Below, one piece after another: positions 6,243 to 6,907 of a stretch of 6,907 nt of DNA. The notes below the pieces were generated by a model. It ran no database searches, had not been told where the DNA came from, and saw only the letters and a program-made list of their open reading frames with translations. This DNA is from Pseudomonadota bacterium (GTDB lineage Bacteria; Pseudomonadota; Gammaproteobacteria; Halothiobacillales; Halothiobacillaceae), in contig JAJYPA010000447.1 of assembly GCA_021795795.1 (NCBI GenBank), positions 1-6,907 on the forward strand, written 5' to 3'. Position 1 is the first letter of the stretch, and every line of letters begins with the position of its first letter. A program made the position numbers and the translations under genes.

Positions 6243-6566
6243 TTAAAAGTTCCCTTGGCGCACCATGCGAGTGCGGATCTGCGGGCATAGGCCATTTCTA
6301 TAGGGCGTTGTGCATTGTCTGCATATCTTTAAGTTTCCGTCGAGCAGGTCATTTTTGCGCGAATCGATGACCTCTCTCACCATGCTGTCACTTGTGACCT
6401 TATGCGATCTGATCAACATCTGTTTCGAGAGAGGCCGACGGGCGCTCGGATACACGTGCACCGCCAGCACGTGGGTACGGCGCCAGGATAGCATCTCCAG
6501 TTCGGGGACCAGGCGCGGGAGGATATTATCGGTGATCAGCTCCGCCAAACGTTCTTCCATGCGCAT
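6243..6566 (-). pseudogene. AlbA_2 (Schlafen-type) DNA-binding protein, N-terminal remnant
   Basis: Of this 107-codon frame, residues 4-45 (EERLAELITDNILPRLVPEL, then EMLSWRRTHVLAVHVYPSARRP; about 6557-6432) match a very characteristic stretch of AlbA_2 proteins, where the text runs 'ERL--LI-D-I-PRLVP-IE-L-WR---LLVV-VYPS--RP'. The family then continues with a '(G)VYVR-GSTNR' motif and a HATPase domain, for about 450-500 residues in all. Here the likeness breaks immediately after the RP at residue 45, and upstream the frame is closed by a TAG at 6608-6606, before the family's usual N-terminal 'E---EFK' region. The gene is therefore broken at both ends. Together with the winged-helix tail at 5788-5552 it is best explained as two pieces of one decayed gene that originally preceded SIR2 in the operon. 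Confidence 0.55.
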
Positions 6567-6845
6567 CCGACACAGGGCTCCCTTGCGGGTAAATGTTCTG
6601 GAGATCTACACGAAAGGAGCCGTACAGCCGGTCCAGAAACGGTCCGGTAGCACCTTTTACGCATTTCATCGCGGCTGCGAGCCCCATCAAGGATAGCCAA
6701 CCAAGAAAATTACCGACATTTCAATTTTCAGGATGCCTTTTCCAGCCGCTGTACAATCAAAAGGTCAAGTCTGCCGGCTCACTCGTCAGAGCCCTGGAGC
6801 CTTGGACCAATAGCAGCGGATTCGAAGATTATTTATGGAGGGCTT
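6567..6845. other. Stretch without a supported gene
   Basis: I see no recognisable protein in any frame. A plus-strand frame of 95 codons (6593-6880) and short minus-strand frames exist but show no family likeness and lack convincing ribosome sites. A TTGGAC at 6803-6808 could be a -35 for the gene starting at 6846, but no good -10 lies 16-18 bases after it. Confidence 0.5.
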
Positions 6846-6907
6846 ATGTGCTACATGGAGAGTCTGGACTTCACCTATGAGCGGCGGGGATCCGTCGGCG
6901 TTTTTTC
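6846..6907 (+). CDS. Possible start of a plus-strand gene, cut by the window edge
   Basis: About 20 codons remain open to the edge (MCYMESLDFTYERRGSVGVF). A strong GGAGGG (6837-6842) lies 3 nt before the ATG at 6846 and 12 nt before the in-frame ATG at 6855; neither spacing is ideal, so the start is uncertain. The fragment is too short to assign a family. If real, it reads away from the defence operon. Confidence 0.35.
   Translation, partial: MCYMESLDFTYERRGSVGVF

Noticed and set aside
6803..6830. GGATTCGAAG resembling the T-arm of a tRNA, considered as an attachment site
   Set aside because: No cloverleaf can be drawn around it and no anticodon arm or CCA end is present.
6593..6880. 95-codon plus-strand frame
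   Set aside because: It has no likely ribosome site or family likeness, and it overlaps both the AlbA_2 upstream region and the better-supported start at 6846.
1..6907. CRISPR array, insertion-sequence ends, rRNA or tRNA genes
   Set aside because: No regularly spaced repeats, transposase, terminal inverted repeats with target duplication, or RNA gene folds were seen on reading both strands.

Overview
The window looks like an accessory (defence) cargo region of a proteobacterial mobile element, most likely an integrative conjugative element (ICE) or genomic island of a Pseudomonas-like gamma- or betaproteobacterium. This rests on moderately GC-rich coding sequence, proteobacterial-style Shine-Dalgarno sites, and a short, helical, Gln-rich gene at the left edge that resembles small conserved hypothetical genes of such elements. 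No integrase, tRNA or att site is visible, so the host and element type are inferences.

Layout. Positions 1-217 (minus strand) hold the 5' part of the small Gln-rich gene. Positions 218-530 have no convincing gene but contain a 91-nt sequence (365-455) that folds into a three-way junction, with wobble pairs that favour the plus strand. Positions 531-5788 are one tightly packed minus-strand operon. In transcription order it contains: a 78-codon winged-helix remnant (5788-5552), a SIR2-domain protein (5555-4131), a HerA/FtsK-type ATPase (4134-2005), a protein with a PD-(D/E)XK-like nuclease core (2004-658), and the first 44 codons of a probable DNA methyltransferase (665-531). The junctions are ATGA overlaps, an exact stop/start abutment and an 8-bp overlap. 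Upstream, 5868-5995 is an AT-rich cluster of four palindromes built on GTTCT/AGAAC half-sites, a likely operator/promoter region. At 6566-6243 lies a second remnant, matching the AlbA_2 (Schlafen-type) DNA-binding domain. A new plus-strand gene may begin at 6846.

How it fits together. SIR2 plus HerA is the core of the known SIR2-HerA (Nezha-type) anti-phage systems, in which SIR2 depletes NAD+ and the HerA hexamer senses or translocates DNA. Here a third, intact, poorly described putative nuclease is fused to that core by a zero-gap junction. Remnants of an AlbA_2/winged-helix protein upstream and a methyltransferase downstream suggest that the ancestor was a five-gene AlbA_2 - SIR2 - HerA - nuclease - methylase cassette. 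Both outer genes have eroded while the three-gene core stayed open. If a methylase once protected self DNA, its loss raises the question of how the core now avoids self-toxicity, and the palindrome array may be part of the answer through repression.
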